NCBI RefSeq assembly: GCF_013344685.1
Contig: NZ_CP050137.1
Coordinates: forward strand, 558,001 to 622,000
Length of the DNA stretch: 64,000 nt
Source of the DNA: Sphingomonas sp. CL5.1
GTDB taxonomy: Bacteria; Pseudomonadota; Alphaproteobacteria; Sphingomonadales; Sphingomonadaceae
Direction of reading: 5' to 3'
Below are positions 14,447-22,165 of the stretch, piece after piece. Within the stretch, counting starts at the first letter, position 1. Every line of letters begins with the position of its first letter. The notes beneath the pieces were generated by a model. It saw nothing but the letters and a program-made list of their open reading frames with translations, ran no database searches and had not been told where the DNA came from. Made by a program: the position numbers and the translations under genes.

Positions 14447-17235
14447 GCAAGGCCGTTCCTCCCGTCACCGATCGGCTGTCGATCGCGCTCCGCGCCTATG
14501 CGGTGCCGAAGATACAGGCGTTGCCCGATCCCCATGCATCGAAGGCCAAGCGCCCGATCGCACCGGCATCGGACTGGACACTGATCTTCGACACCGAAAC
14601 CACCGTCGATGCGGCGCAATCGCTGCGGTTCGGATCATATCAGTTCCACAACGGCGATACGCTCGATGAGGCGGGCCTGATCTATGATCCAGAAGGCGTG
14701 ACGCCCGACGAACTGGCGACGTTGCGCTCTTATGCCGATCGCGAGGGATTATGCCTGCGGACCCGCGACGAGTTCGTGGACGAGGTGTTTTTCAAGCGTG
14801 CCTGGCAATTGCGTGCCGCGATCGTGGGGTTCAACCTGCCGTTCGATATCTCGCGCATTGCGATCAAACATGGTTCCGCCCGCACGCCGATCGATGCGGA
14901 TAACGGTGGGATGCGTGACGGGTTCACGTTCAAACTGTCGCATCAGAAATTCTGGCCGAACGTCCGGGTCAAACATATGTCGGCGCGGGCAGCATGGATT
15001 TCCTTTGCCAAGCCTATGAAGCAGCCCGACAGTCGGGGGCAGCGCAAGCGAGGTATGAAAACTTCCGATCGGCGCGGTCACTTCATCGACGTGAAAACCG
15101 TCGCTGGTGCGCTGTTCGCCCGTGGCTTTAACCTCGCCGGGCTATCCCGGTTTCTGAAGGTCGATCATCCCAAGCAGGACTTCGATGCTTTCGACGGTCC
15201 AGTTACCGATGAAATGGCGCGCTATGCGATGGGCGACGTGCAGGCGACGTGGGAATGTTATCGCGCCTTGCGCGGCCGGTTCGACCAGCTCGGCCTTGTC
15301 GGTACGCCGGTCGAGAAGGTCTATAGCGAGGCGAGTATCGGCAAGGGCTATCTGCGCGAAATGGGGGTCACCCCGTGGCGCAGGAACCAGCCCGATTTTC
15401 CGCCACAGATGATCGCCAATATCCTCAGCGCCTATTTCGGTGGCCGATCGGAGGTGCGCGAGCGGCGGGAAGTGCGACAGGTGATGCTATGCGATTTCCT
15501 GTCGATGTATCCGACCGTCTGCACGCTGATGGGGCTTTGGCGGTTCGTCATCGCGGATGGCATGACATGGCACGACACCACGCGGGAAACCCGCGCCTTT
15601 CTCGATGCGATCGATCTGACCGCGCTGCAATCGCAGGGAGCATGGCGCAATCTGGCGACGCTGGTTCGGATAGCGCCGGACAGCGACATTTTCCCGATCC
15701 GGGCGGCCTTTGAAGGCGAGGCGCAAACCACGATCGGCCTCAACTTCCTCAGCGCGGATCAGCCTCTATGGTTCACGCTGGCCGATTGTATCGCATCGAA
15801 GCTGCTCACCGGGAAAGCGCCGACAATCCTCGAAGCGATGACTTTCGCGCCGGGTCCGGTGCAATCCGACCTGCGCCCGATCAGCATTGGCGGGAACCCG
15901 GATTATAGGGTCGATCCGGTGGCAGATGATTTCTTCAAACGAGTCATCGAATTGCGGCAGTCGATCAAGGCCCGGATGAGAACTGTGACCGGCACTGAAC
16001 GCGAGGCGTTCGATATCGAACAGAACGCCCTCAAGATCGCGGCCAACGCCACCAGCTACGGCATCTATGTCGAAACGAACGTCGAGCGGCGCGCCGCCAA
16101 GCGGCCAACCGTCGTTCTCAACTCGACCGGCGACCCGTTCACCTTTCCGACCGATCTGGCGGAGATGCCGGGGACATATTTCCACCCGTTGCTTGCCACG
16201 CTGATTACCGGCGCGGCGCGACTGATGCTCGCCATCTGCGAACGGCTGATCGGCGACAACGGACTGGAATGGGCGCTTTGCGATACAGACAGCATGGCGG
16301 TCGCCAAGCCGGAGGCGATGCCGAGCGATGAGTTCGTGCGGCACGTGCACCGAATCGTGGAATGGTTCACCCCGCTCAATCCCTATGCCTTTGGCGGGCC
16401 GATCCTGAAGATCGAGGATGAGAATCACGCCCTCGAAGATGACGCGCTGGAGCCGCTCTATTGCTGGGCGGTATCATCGAAACGTTATGCCCTGTTCAAT
16501 CTCGATCCCGATGGCGAGCCGATCATGCGCAAGGTGTCGGTGCACGGCTTGGGGCATTTACGACCGCCTTATGGCAACGAGGATGCGCCTGCCGAAATCC
16601 CCGCGCCGCACGATGATGTTTTGCGGCATGGTGTGGAACGATGGCACAGCGATTTGTGGTGGTGCATCGTCAAAGCCGCGCTGGCCGGACAGCCCGATTG
16701 CGTGCCGCTGGATTATCATCCCTCATTGAGCGGACCCGCCATTAGTCGATATGCCGCGACGACGCCTGATCTGCTGCGCTGGTTCAAGGGTTACAACACA
16801 GACCGAAAGCCCCGCGATCAGGTCAAGCCATTCGGGTTCCTGCTCGCCATGCAGGCGCGGTTCGATTTTGGCGGGGAACGCATCGTCACGAAACGGCCGC
16901 GTGGCCGACCGTGCAAGGTGCGCAAACCCAAGCCGATCGCGCCATTCGATCGCGATCACGCCAAGGCGGCGGCCAATGCGTTCGATCGGGAAACCGGCAA
17001 AGCCGTCCTGCCCTCATCGCTCCGTTCTTATGCCGAGGCGTTGGCGCAATATCACCTCCATCCGGAATCCAAGTTTCTGAACGGGGATTATTTCGACCGG
17101 GGCACGACGCAGCGGCGACATATCGATGCTACCGGCATCCGGCATATCGGGAAGGAATCGAATGATTGGGAACGGCAGGCTGTGCTGGGAATTACCCGAG
17201 ATAGCCAAATCATCTATAGCGGAATATCGCTATAA
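14443..17235 (+). CDS. Family B DNA polymerase (casposon)
   Basis: A 930-aa polymerase. The 3'-5' exonuclease motifs are ExoI FDTET (Asp50, Glu52), ExoII GFNLPFD (Asp135) and ExoIII YAMGD (Tyr261, Asp265). The polymerase motifs are A CDFLSMYPTV (Asp351), B KIAANATSYG (Lys531, Tyr539, Gly540) and C CDTDS (Asp614, Asp616). All catalytic residues are present, so the enzyme should be active with proofreading. It would copy the element during transposition, the self-synthesising feature of casposons. It overlaps the HNH gene by 4 nt. No frameshift was seen, and its codon use is close to that of the host. Confidence 0.95.
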   Translation: MSKAVPPVTDRLSIALRAYAVPKIQALPDPHASKAKRPIAPASDWTLIFDTETTVDAAQSLRFGSYQFHNGDTLDEAGLIYDPEGVTPDELATLRSYADREGLCLRTRDEFVDEVFFKRAWQLRAAIVGFNLPFDISRIAIKHGSARTPIDADNGGMRDGFTFKLSHQKFWPNVRVKHMSARAAWISFAKPMKQPDSRGQRKRGMKTSDRRGHFIDVKTVAGALFARGFNLAGLSRFLKVDHPKQDFDAFDGPVTDEMARYAMGDVQATWECYRALRGRFDQLGLVGTPVEKVYSEASIGKGYLREMGVTPWRRNQPDFPPQMIANILSAYFGGRSEVRERREVRQVMLCDFLSMYPTVCTLMGLWRFVIADGMTWHDTTRETRAFLDAIDLTALQSQGAWRNLATLVRIAPDSDIFPIRAAFEGEAQTTIGLNFLSADQPLWFTLADCIASKLLTGKAPTILEAMTFAPGPVQSDLRPISIGGNPDYRVDPVADDFFKRVIELRQSIKARMRTVTGTEREAFDIEQNALKIAANATSYGIYVETNVERRAAKRPTVVLNSTGDPFTFPTDLAEMPGTYFHPLLATLITGAARLMLAICERLIGDNGLEWALCDTDSMAVAKPEAMPSDEFVRHVHRIVEWFTPLNPYAFGGPILKIEDENHALEDDALEPLYCWAVSSKRYALFNLDPDGEPIMRKVSVHGLGHLRPPYGNEDAPAEIPAPHDDVLRHGVERWHSDLWWCIVKAALAGQPDCVPLDYHPSLSGPAISRYAATTPDLLRWFKGYNTDRKPRDQVKPFGFLLAMQARFDFGGERIVTKRPRGRPCKVRKPKPIAPFDRDHAKAAANAFDRETGKAVLPSSLRSYAEALAQYHLHPESKFLNGDYFDRGTTQRRHIDATGIRHIGKESNDWERQAVLGITRDSQIIYSGISL

Positions 17236-17427
17236 CGTGCGTTGCGCACCGCATCCGATACCGGAGCGCTTGGTTCACTCTTCAGCGCGTAGGCAAGTCG
17301 TCAGAGGCCATCGCATTCAGTATATGCGTGAAACGAGCGTTCAGAGTATCGATCCTGCGGTATGATTGGTATGGACTCGCTGGTAATGTCGGAGACAAGT
17401 TCAGTCGTCGCAAATTTCGGATAGGAT

Positions 17428-18378
17428 ATGACAGGAAATAATCCACACGAACGCTATTTTTCGGCGGGTTTTTGCGTTCTCGTTATTTTAGCGACATTTG
17501 TACTAATCTATGTCGTCGGCGACCTGAACGGCCGTCAATCTGAACGGCGTCAACAAGAATCCTCCATTCATATCGAAACAGCAAAAGAGCAAGCGCGGCG
17601 AACTTGCGTCGGGATGAATCTTATTACTACGATAAAATGTGTTTCTGAAATCGTACAAGCGAGTGAAGATCACAAGTTAGATGAGCAAGATTTGGTCGCG
17701 CAGCAGCGTGCTGCATGGGGTACAATGCTTGGTAGTGGTGTGGCATTTCTTGCGTTACTGGCGACCATTATCGGACTTTACTATGTACGCGAGACATTGC
17801 GCGCAACCTTGCGAGCGGTGGAAGATACGAGTGAAGCAACCAAGGCGATGCATGCCGCAAATGAAATTGCGAAGGAAGCCAGCCGACCTTGGTTGAAAAT
17901 GTTTACTCCTCAAGACGTTAGTTTATTATCGGTCACAGTCGAGACCATAGGAAAGCGTTGGGGCGGCGTCCATTTTAAGGTAGAAATAAAGAACTTCGGA
18001 AATGGACCAGCAATTGGCCCCCACCTTGACGCCGTTTTTTTTGACAAAAGAAATGGTTTTAACAGGATTGAAGTCCAAAAAAGGCTTCGTCACTTCGTCG
18101 AAACGACGGGCTTCGGCGCCGCTCCAGTATATCCCGGTGATACCGCGTTGTTGGGTGAGAATACAATTTTTATTAGAAATATTCAAGAAAATCCCATCCT
18201 TGAAATAAATGACATGGGATTGATGATCGGCGTGTGGTATGGTGAAGTTGGTAGCGAACGGTGGTTCCACATAACATCGGTTTATTTTTTAAAAATAGAT
18301 GAAAATAGAAATATTTCTGACTCTCATCGCATTCCAATTACAGTAGAAAATGTTCAATATATGACTGAAGCCACTTAG
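17428..18378 (+). CDS. Two-TM membrane protein, casposon cargo, function unknown
   Basis: A 316-aa protein with one N-terminal transmembrane segment (AGFCVLVILATFVLIYVVG, about residues 13-31), a charged and probably extracytoplasmic stretch with two Cys, a second TM segment (SGVAFLALLATIIGLYYV) and a soluble C-terminal domain from about residue 150 that begins ASRPWLKM. Similar two-TM plus beta-rich-domain proteins occur as orphans near mobile elements, but I recognise no named family. It is AT-richer than PolB and lies alone 192 nt after it, just inside the right end of the element. Confidence 0.7.
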   Translation: MTGNNPHERYFSAGFCVLVILATFVLIYVVGDLNGRQSERRQQESSIHIETAKEQARRTCVGMNLITTIKCVSEIVQASEDHKLDEQDLVAQQRAAWGTMLGSGVAFLALLATIIGLYYVRETLRATLRAVEDTSEATKAMHAANEIAKEASRPWLKMFTPQDVSLLSVTVETIGKRWGGVHFKVEIKNFGNGPAIGPHLDAVFFDKRNGFNRIEVQKRLRHFVETTGFGAAPVYPGDTALLGENTIFIRNIQENPILEINDMGLMIGVWYGEVGSERWFHITSVYFLKIDENRNISDSHRIPITVENVQYMTEAT

Positions 18379-18543
18379 TATCATGGGAGTACTGCAATTC
18401 AGTGAGAATTTTGCAATTCAAATACACGAAGATGAAAAATCTCTTTTATAACTAAGGAAGACACTATCCTCTTTGCCAAAGCGCCTTTTAAGAACTATCG
18501 GGGATAGATAGCCCGCTGCGGCTGAATAGGTATTTATAGGTGG

Positions 18544-18555
18544 CTATCACTATAC
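18544..18555 (-). repeat. Right terminal inverted repeat of casposon
   Basis: CTATCACTATAC is the exact reverse complement of 9882-9893. It is followed by the poly-C tract and the right target duplication. Confidence 0.85.
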
Positions 18556-18565
18556 CCCCCCCCCC

Positions 18566-18582
18566 CCCCGCAACGGGAGGGG
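18566..18582. repeat. Right copy of casposon target-site duplication
   Basis: CCCCGCAACGGGAGGGG is identical to 9865-9881. It is followed by TTTTT at 18583-18587, the T-tract expected for the gapR terminator. Confidence 0.8.
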
Positions 18583-18637
18583 TTTTTCGTTGGGGTCGCG
18601 CCGGCTGCAAGCCGGAGCCTGAGGCCGGTTACGCTCC

Positions 18638-18673
18638 CTTTATCATCATATCCGACTTTATCATCATATCCGA
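18638..18673. repeat. 18-bp perfect tandem duplication
   Basis: CTTTATCATCATATCCGA occurs twice head to tail (18638-18655, 18656-18673) upstream of a small membrane-protein gene. Probably a recent slippage duplication; no function is apparent. Confidence 0.85.
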
Positions 18674-18728
18674 GCACCTTGCACTCGTCGGATAGAAGCC
18701 GCGCCATTCCGGTGATAACCTGTATGAC

Positions 18729-18956
18729 ATGAACCCATTTCGAGAACTCAGTCGATCTCTTTGGGCGGTCCAGCCCTGCTGGGTAAAGGTGCTGAGCATC
18801 ATCGTTACCATCCCTGCATGGTTGGTAGTAGGCTACAACATCTTGTCTGATAATCCTGACGATCGTGTGGTTCGCATAGCGGGTGCCATTTTCATGGCCG
18901 CCTGCCTTCTCCAACTCACTTTCGTGGCGAAAGCTTACTGGCGGCATGACATCTGA
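18729..18956 (+). CDS. Small two-TM membrane protein
   Basis: A 75-aa protein with two hydrophobic segments (VLSIIVTIPAWLVVGYNIL and IAGAIFMAACLLQLTFVA) joined by a short acidic loop, so an inner-membrane hairpin. No named family recognised. It lies outside the casposon, between its right end and the convergent hlyC-like gene. The Shine-Dalgarno is weak. An antisense frame covers the same region, but this strand gives the more protein-like product. Confidence 0.5.
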   Translation: MNPFRELSRSLWAVQPCWVKVLSIIVTIPAWLVVGYNILSDNPDDRVVRIAGAIFMAACLLQLTFVAKAYWRHDI

Positions 18957-19094
18957 CGCACTTGAACGTCGGTTCTAGACTTGTCCGGCCTGAAAGCTGT
19001 CCGAGCGCTTTCCACCAATAACAACCGTTCCGCCCCGGCAGGACCTCCGATCCGCCAGCCATTCACTCGTGTGAACTTCGTGAATTTTGCGGGA

Positions 19095-20390
19095 TCACGC
19101 CCGGCTCACCAGCAATTTATCGATCCGCCGCCCGTCGAGATCGACCACCTCGAACCGCCAGCCCTGCTCGACGAAGCTCTCGCCTTCCGCCGGCAGCCGG
19201 CGCAGCACGGCGAGCGCGAGGCCGGCGGCGGTGGCGTAGTCGCGGTCCTCCGGCAGGTCGATGCCGAGCCGCTCGGCCAGCAGGTCCGCCGCCATCGTAC
19301 CCGCCACCAGCAGCGAACCATCGTCCCGCTCGACGATCGAGGGGCCATCGTCCTCGTCCGCATCCGATGCGAATTCGCCCGCGATCGCCGCGAGCAGGTT
19401 GGCGGGCGTCACGATCCCTTCGAAATGGCCGTATTCGTCGTGAATCAGCGCCATCGGCACCTCGGCGCGGCGCAGCGCGTCAAGCGCGTCCATCGCATCG
19501 ATCTGGTCCACCACCACCGGCGCCTTGCGCGCCAGCTTGGCGAGATCGAGCGCCTCGCCCCGGAACAGCGCGGCGGCGATGTCGCGCGCCTGCACCACGC
19601 CGATCACCGCGTCGATCGAGCCTTCCGCCACCGGCAACCGGCTGTGCGAGGTTTCGAGCAGCGCGGCCCGGATCGCGGCATCGTCCAGCCCGACGTCGAG
19701 CCAGTCGACATCGGTGCGCGGCGTCATCACCTCGCGCACCGGGCGATCGGCCAGCCGCACCACGCCGGATATGATCGAGCGCTCATGCTCCTCGATCACG
19801 CCGGACTTGGAGGCTTCGGCGACGATCAGGTGCAGTTCCTCCGCCGTCACCTGGTCCTCGCTCTCGCGGTCGAGGCCGAGCAGGCGGAAGGCGAGCGCGC
19901 TGGTCGAATCGAGGAACCAGACGATCGGCTTGGTCGCCGTCGCCAGCCACGTCATCGGGACGGCCACCATCGCCGCGATCGGTTCCGGCGAGCGCAGCGC
20001 GATCTGTTTCGGCACCAGCTCACCGACGATCAGCGAGGCGAAGGTGGTGAGGCCGATCACCAAAGCGAAGCCGGCGCTCTCCGCCGCATTGTGGCCCAGC
20101 CCCCACGCCTCCAGCCGCGCGGCGGTGGGGTGGCCGAGGCTGGCGCCCGAATAGGCACCGGCGAGCACGCCGATCAGCGTGATGCCGATCTGAACGGTGG
20201 AAAGGAACTTGCCCGGATCCGCGGCGAGCACGATGGCCGCGCGCGCGCCGCGCTTGCCCGTGCGCGCCATCGCCTCCAGCCGCGCCTTGCGCGCGGAGAC
20301 GATCGCCAGCTCGCTCATCGCGAAAACGCCATTGAGCGCCACCAGCGCGAGGATGATAAGGACGTCGAACCAGGGGAACGGCGGTAGCAT
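19095..20390 (-). CDS. CNNM/CBS-domain membrane protein (HlyC/CorC family)
   Basis: A 431-aa membrane protein. The N-terminal CNNM domain (about residues 1-180) has four hydrophobic segments, including the first TM helix running into ALNGVFAMSELAIVSAR and the QIGITLIGVLAGAYSG segment. Two CBS motifs follow (VREVMTPRTDV, then a second around KAPVVVDQI and VPMALIHDEYGHFEGIVT), then a C-terminal CorC_HlyC transporter-associated domain. The family is linked to divalent cation (Mg/Co) efflux or sensing; the haemolysin name is historical. ATG 20390 is chosen over a TTG at 20414. Confidence 0.92.
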   Translation of the reverse strand: MLPPFPWFDVLIILALVALNGVFAMSELAIVSARKARLEAMARTGKRGARAAIVLAADPGKFLSTVQIGITLIGVLAGAYSGASLGHPTAARLEAWGLGHNAAESAGFALVIGLTTFASLIVGELVPKQIALRSPEPIAAMVAVPMTWLATATKPIVWFLDSTSALAFRLLGLDRESEDQVTAEELHLIVAEASKSGVIEEHERSIISGVVRLADRPVREVMTPRTDVDWLDVGLDDAAIRAALLETSHSRLPVAEGSIDAVIGVVQARDIAAALFRGEALDLAKLARKAPVVVDQIDAMDALDALRRAEVPMALIHDEYGHFEGIVTPANLLAAIAGEFASDADEDDGPSIVERDDGSLLVAGTMAADLLAERLGIDLPEDRDYATAAGLALAVLRRLPAEGESFVEQGWRFEVVDLDGRRIDKLLVSRA

Positions 20391-20519
20391 GATCGCTTCA
20401 TCTCTTGGCGGCAAAAGGCGCCGACGACAACCGCTCTCGTCATCGCCGGTTCATCACGAAGGCGGAACAAGTGGCCGCATGTGGGGGTTCTCCCGCCGGT
20501 CTGACCCAAGGGGAGCATA

Positions 20520-21206
20520 ATGGATTTCCGTTCCAAGATCGCCGTCGGCACCGCGCTGGCGGCCCTGCTCGCGACGACCGCCGCCTGCACCACCGATCCC
20601 GAGACCGGGCAGCAGCGCATTTCCAGGACGGCGATCGGCGGCATTGGCGGTGCGCTGGGCGGCTATCTGCTCGGCGATCTGGTCGGCGGGCGGCACGACC
20701 GGACCGAGAAGATCGTCGGCGCCGGGTTGGGCGGAGTCGCCGGGGCGGCGATCGGCGCCTATATGGACAAGCAGGAGCGCGAGCTGCGCCAGCGCACCGC
20801 CGGCACCGACGTGCAGGTTGTGCGGCAGGGCGACGACCTGCTGCTCAACATCCCCTCGGGCGTGAACTTCGCCTATAACAGCGCGACGGTGGAGCCGCGC
20901 TTCCAGCAGACGCTGGACAACGTGGCCGGTGTGCTTTCCGATCCGCAGAACAACCGCACCTATATCGACGTGTACGGCCACACCGATTCGATCGGCAGCG
21001 ACGCCTATAACCAGAACCTGTCGGAGCGGCGCGCGGCGGCGGTGGCGCTCTATCTCGAATCGCGCGGGGTGCTGGCGGCGCGGGTGGCGACGCGCGGCTT
21101 CGGCAAGACCCAGCCGATCGCCTCGAACGAAACCGAGGAAGGCCGCGCGCAGAACCGCCGGGTGGAGATCAAGATCGTGCCGATCGCGCAGAGCGATATC
21201 GGTTGA
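20520..21206 (+). CDS. OmpA-family lipoprotein with glycine-zipper segment
   Basis: A 228-aa envelope protein. It has a signal peptide with Cys23 in TTAAC as a plausible but not ideal lipobox, a glycine-zipper region (GGIGGALGGYLLGDLVGG and GAGLGGVAGAAIGAY) at about residues 40-80, and a C-terminal OmpA peptidoglycan-binding domain with VYGHTDSIGSDAYNQNLSERRA and GFGKTQPIASNETEEGRAQNRRVEI. It probably tethers the outer membrane to peptidoglycan (YiaD-like). It is monocistronic and divergent from the CBS protein gene. Confidence 0.92.
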   Translation: MDFRSKIAVGTALAALLATTAACTTDPETGQQRISRTAIGGIGGALGGYLLGDLVGGRHDRTEKIVGAGLGGVAGAAIGAYMDKQERELRQRTAGTDVQVVRQGDDLLLNIPSGVNFAYNSATVEPRFQQTLDNVAGVLSDPQNNRTYIDVYGHTDSIGSDAYNQNLSERRAAAVALYLESRGVLAARVATRGFGKTQPIASNETEEGRAQNRRVEIKIVPIAQSDIG

Positions 21207-21233
21207 TCCCAGCGTCCGCCGGAATGGCGGTTA

Positions 21234-22085
21234 TCAGCCGACGTTATCCGCCAGCCGCTCGACCAGCGGATGCGCCAGCAGCGTGGCGTCCGCCGCGATC
21301 ACACCAACTTCGCGCACGTGATCGAACTCGGCGAGCGGGCGCATCGCCACCCCCTCGCCGCCGAACGATTCCGGCGCGACCGTCACGCCCAGCCCCGCCG
21401 CGATCAGCGCGCGGGCGTGGTCGTCGCTGGTGGTGCGCGCGGGGAAGAACGGCCGCACGCCGCGCGCGGTGAAATGGCGGCTCGTCTCGCCGAGCAATTC
21501 GCAATGGCGTCGCACGATCATCGGCTCATCTACCAGTTCCTCCGCCAGCACCTCGCGCGCCGCGAGCGGATGCGCCGCCGGCAGCGCAAGCAGATATGGT
21601 TCGCTGAGGATCGGCCGCGCGGCGAAACGCGGGTTGCCGCGCAGGATCGTCAGCGCAGCGTCGATCCGCCCGCGCGCGAGCCGGTCGACCAGCTCGCGCT
21701 CGCGGCCCTCGACCAGCTCCACCTCGTCGGAATCGCGCGGCAAGGCGGCGACGAAATCCGCGATCCAGCGCGTCGGCATGCTGGTCAGCACCCCGAGCCG
21801 CAGCCGCCCCGCGATCCGCGCCGCGCTCGCCTCGCGCTCGGCCTGCGCGAACTCCGCCTCGATCCGCCGGGCGCGCGCGACGAGCCGCGCGCCGGCCTCG
21901 GTCAGCGCGACACGGCGGTTGGTGCGGGTGAACAGCGGCCGCCCGAGCGACGCCTCCAGCTTGGCGATCCCGGCGGAGAGCGTCGGCTGCGAGACGTTGC
22001 ACGCGGCGGCGGCGCGCGAGAAATTGCCCTGATCTATCACCGCGAGGAAATAGCGCAGCAGATAGCGATCGATCATAGACGCCAT
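21234..22085 (-). CDS. LysR-family transcriptional regulator
   Basis: A 283-aa regulator. The N-terminal winged HTH ([37 protein letters not shown]) is followed by the effector-binding periplasmic-binding-protein-like domain. It is divergent from the leucine-catabolism operon with only 80 bp between them, so it probably controls that operon in response to a pathway acyl-CoA or acid; this is inferred from position. A dyad ATAGA-N5-TCTAT (T-N11-A type) overlaps its start codon. ATG 22085 is used, and ATG 22076 (MIDRYLL) is equally possible. Confidence 0.93.
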   Translation of the reverse strand: MASMIDRYLLRYFLAVIDQGNFSRAAAACNVSQPTLSAGIAKLEASLGRPLFTRTNRRVALTEAGARLVARARRIEAEFAQAEREASAARIAGRLRLGVLTSMPTRWIADFVAALPRDSDEVELVEGRERELVDRLARGRIDAALTILRGNPRFAARPILSEPYLLALPAAHPLAAREVLAEELVDEPMIVRRHCELLGETSRHFTARGVRPFFPARTTSDDHARALIAAGLGVTVAPESFGGEGVAMRPLAEFDHVREVGVIAADATLLAHPLVERLADNVG

Positions 22086-22089
22086 CTAT
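22075..22089. promoter_or_regulatory. LysR-type T-N11-A dyad
   Basis: ATAGA CGCCA TCTAT is a perfect interrupted dyad containing T-N11-A, the usual LysR-box form, located at the start of the LysR gene in the divergent region before ivd. Candidate autoregulatory site. Confidence 0.4.
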
Positions 22090-22165
22090 AATATGCCGCC
22101 GCGCCTTTCAATTTTCCTCGCGCGCCCGCGCCCGCTAAACAAGGGGCGGGTTCCAGCGGAGAGGA

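Larger units (their letters stand above)
9882..18567. mobile_element. Casposon (Cas1-dependent, self-synthesising transposon), about 8.7 kb
   Basis: The element is defined by three independent observations. It carries a stand-alone Cas1 and a family B DNA polymerase, the two hallmark casposon genes, plus an HNH nuclease, which is a frequent partner. A perfect 12-bp terminal inverted repeat (GTATAGTGATAG at 9882-9893, inverted at 18544-18555) lies at both ends. A 15-17 bp direct repeat flanks these ends and sits in a terminator that is intact only when the element is removed. Other contents are an XRE regulator, a GIY-YIG-like protein, a MerR-like HTH protein, an undescribed small basic protein and a two-TM protein. 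There is no Cas2, no CRISPR array, and no phage or conjugation gene. The exact right end is blurred by a 15-C tract. Confidence 0.88.
18379..18728. other. Gene-free stretch containing the casposon right end
   Basis: About 350 bp without a supported gene. It holds AT-rich sequence with two TGCAATTCA copies near 18397-18421, the right inverted repeat, the 15-C tract, the right target duplication with its T-run, a small CCGGCT/AGCCGG hairpin at 18601-18615, and an 18-bp tandem duplication at 18638-18673. Confidence 0.7.

Noticed and set aside
9882..18567. A CRISPR-Cas locus next to cas1
   Set aside because: I looked for regularly spaced 25-40 bp repeats and for cas2 or effector genes; none is present, and the terminal repeats with PolB fit a casposon better.
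9859..18587. The flanking repeats as two unrelated copies of a common terminator sequence
   Set aside because: Similar GC-rich hairpins do occur (for example after infC), but here both copies directly abut inverted ends, and only the right copy has the T-run, which argues for a true duplication.
18534..18947. A 137-residue minus-strand frame beside the casposon right end
   Set aside because: It runs through the poly-C tract and the tandem repeat and has no protein-like pattern; the small plus-strand membrane protein is more plausible.
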